DNA of 58,546 nucleotides from assembly GCA_947631785.1 (NCBI GenBank), contig CANRMR010000007.1, forward strand, positions 1 through 58,546. Direction: 5' to 3'. Positions 58,279-58,546 of the stretch are shown piece by piece. The notes beneath the pieces are model-generated. The model searched no databases and had not been told where the DNA came from. It saw only the letters and a program-made list of their open reading frames with translations. Numbering within the stretch: position 1 is the stretch's first letter; every line of letters begins with the position of its first letter. A program made the position numbers and the translations under genes. The stretch comes from an uncultured Clostridia bacterium (GTDB taxonomy: Bacteria > Bacillota > Clostridia > TANB77 > CAG-508).

Positions 58279-58338
58279 TTACTTGTGTGTGTGTGTGTGT
58301 ACTCCTGCAACGGTTCTAGCGTTTATTTTTGTTTTCAT
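58279..58338 (-). CDS. phase-variable leader peptide 3, closed frame, (CA)8
   Basis: Starts MKTKINARTVAGV with GAGG upstream. (CA)8 is 16 nt, so the frame reads HTHTH-K then TAA at 58279. Adding one CA unit would open SNILKEIKIINTKQIEPSF to a TAA at 58206-58208, in the hairpin loop. Confidence 0.65.
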   Translation of the reverse strand: MKTKINARTVAGVHTHTHK

Positions 58339-58373
58339 TCGTTTTTTCCTCTTTTCTTTTTTCTTATATTTAT

Positions 58374-58402
58374 TTTATATCATATAAAAAAGTCTTTTGC
58401 AA
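58374..58402 (-). promoter_or_regulatory. promoter of the target 3 leader
   Basis: TTGCAA, 17-bp spacer, TATAAA. Confidence 0.78.
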
Positions 58403-58482
58403 TGTTTTTGATAAAAATATTTTTGCTATAAGCCATAACATATTCATTGCGATAAAAGTACATCGCACATTTGGAGCGGACG

Positions 58483-58543
58483 TCGTAGTTATCTACAACT
58501 TTTTCTCTCACTTAACGATTGACACAAATATCAATCAATTTAC
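58483..58543. repeat. direct repeat bounding the third cassette, right copy
   Basis: About 90% identical to 55003-55062; may continue past the window edge. Confidence 0.85.
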
Positions 58544-58546
58544 TAA

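Overview
The window is very AT-rich and comes from a spore-forming member of the Clostridia. Evidence is SpoIIP, SpoVT and a CotJA-CotJB-CotJC coat cassette, Firmicutes-type PolC, pyruvate formate-lyase with its activase, a class B sortase with its wall-anchored substrate, and near-consensus SigA promoters with strong purine-rich ribosome binding sites. I cannot name the species; an uncultured gut-type clostridial lineage fits.

Layout. 1-1.3 kb: the 5' part of a gene for a 30-residue tandem-repeat protein. 1.6-2.4 kb: an isolated GC-richer gene that looks imported. 2.65-2.9 kb: tRNA-Phe, tRNA-Asp and tRNA-Val. 3-30.4 kb: mostly housekeeping (rluA family, ftsH, cysS, a class A PBP, sortase plus a 1926-residue surface protein, a glycolipid-like operon of two GT8 enzymes, two acyltransferases and a flippase-like protein, an HD protein, cotJABC, metK, secA, spoVT). 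30.5-40.4 kb: an accessory island with a complete diversity-generating retroelement (DGR: MutS-like accessory, Avd, reverse transcriptase, template repeat, variable repeat), two FGE-fold target proteins, an Rpn-type nuclease and a Fic protein. 40.4-55 kb: a probable 6S RNA, spoIIP, Ca-ATPase, pflB-pflA, an RNA methyltransferase, hemolysin III, and polC. 55-58.5 kb: a third FGE target beside the fused wreck of a second avd-RT pair.

Three observations stand out. (1) Every in-frame CGG codon I found in native genes marks a place where the ribosome must skip the C and continue at GGN (Gly). This occurs in secA, pflA, twice in the rRNA methyltransferase, in polC, in the DGR target gene, and in the RT remnant. 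Four of the recovered glycines are family-conserved. This suggests lineage-wide +1 decoding at CGG rather than random frameshifts. (2) Each of the three DGR-type target genes is preceded by the same roughly 0.6-kb leader: promoter, a small ORF containing a (CA)n tract, and a terminator-like hairpin whose first arm is covered by translation only when n is a multiple of 3. n is 15 (open) at the target with a live DGR, and 14 and 8 (closed) at the other two. This looks like phase-variable attenuation. (3) Palindromic TGTAGGGGC repeats with interchangeable stems have inserted in frame into the N-terminal leaders of all three targets, ahead of a prepilin-like membrane segment.

Together the island looks like a machine for varying surface proteins on two levels: on/off switching by microsatellite slippage, and sequence diversification of the C-terminal FGE/C-type-lectin-like fold by adenine-specific retrohoming.
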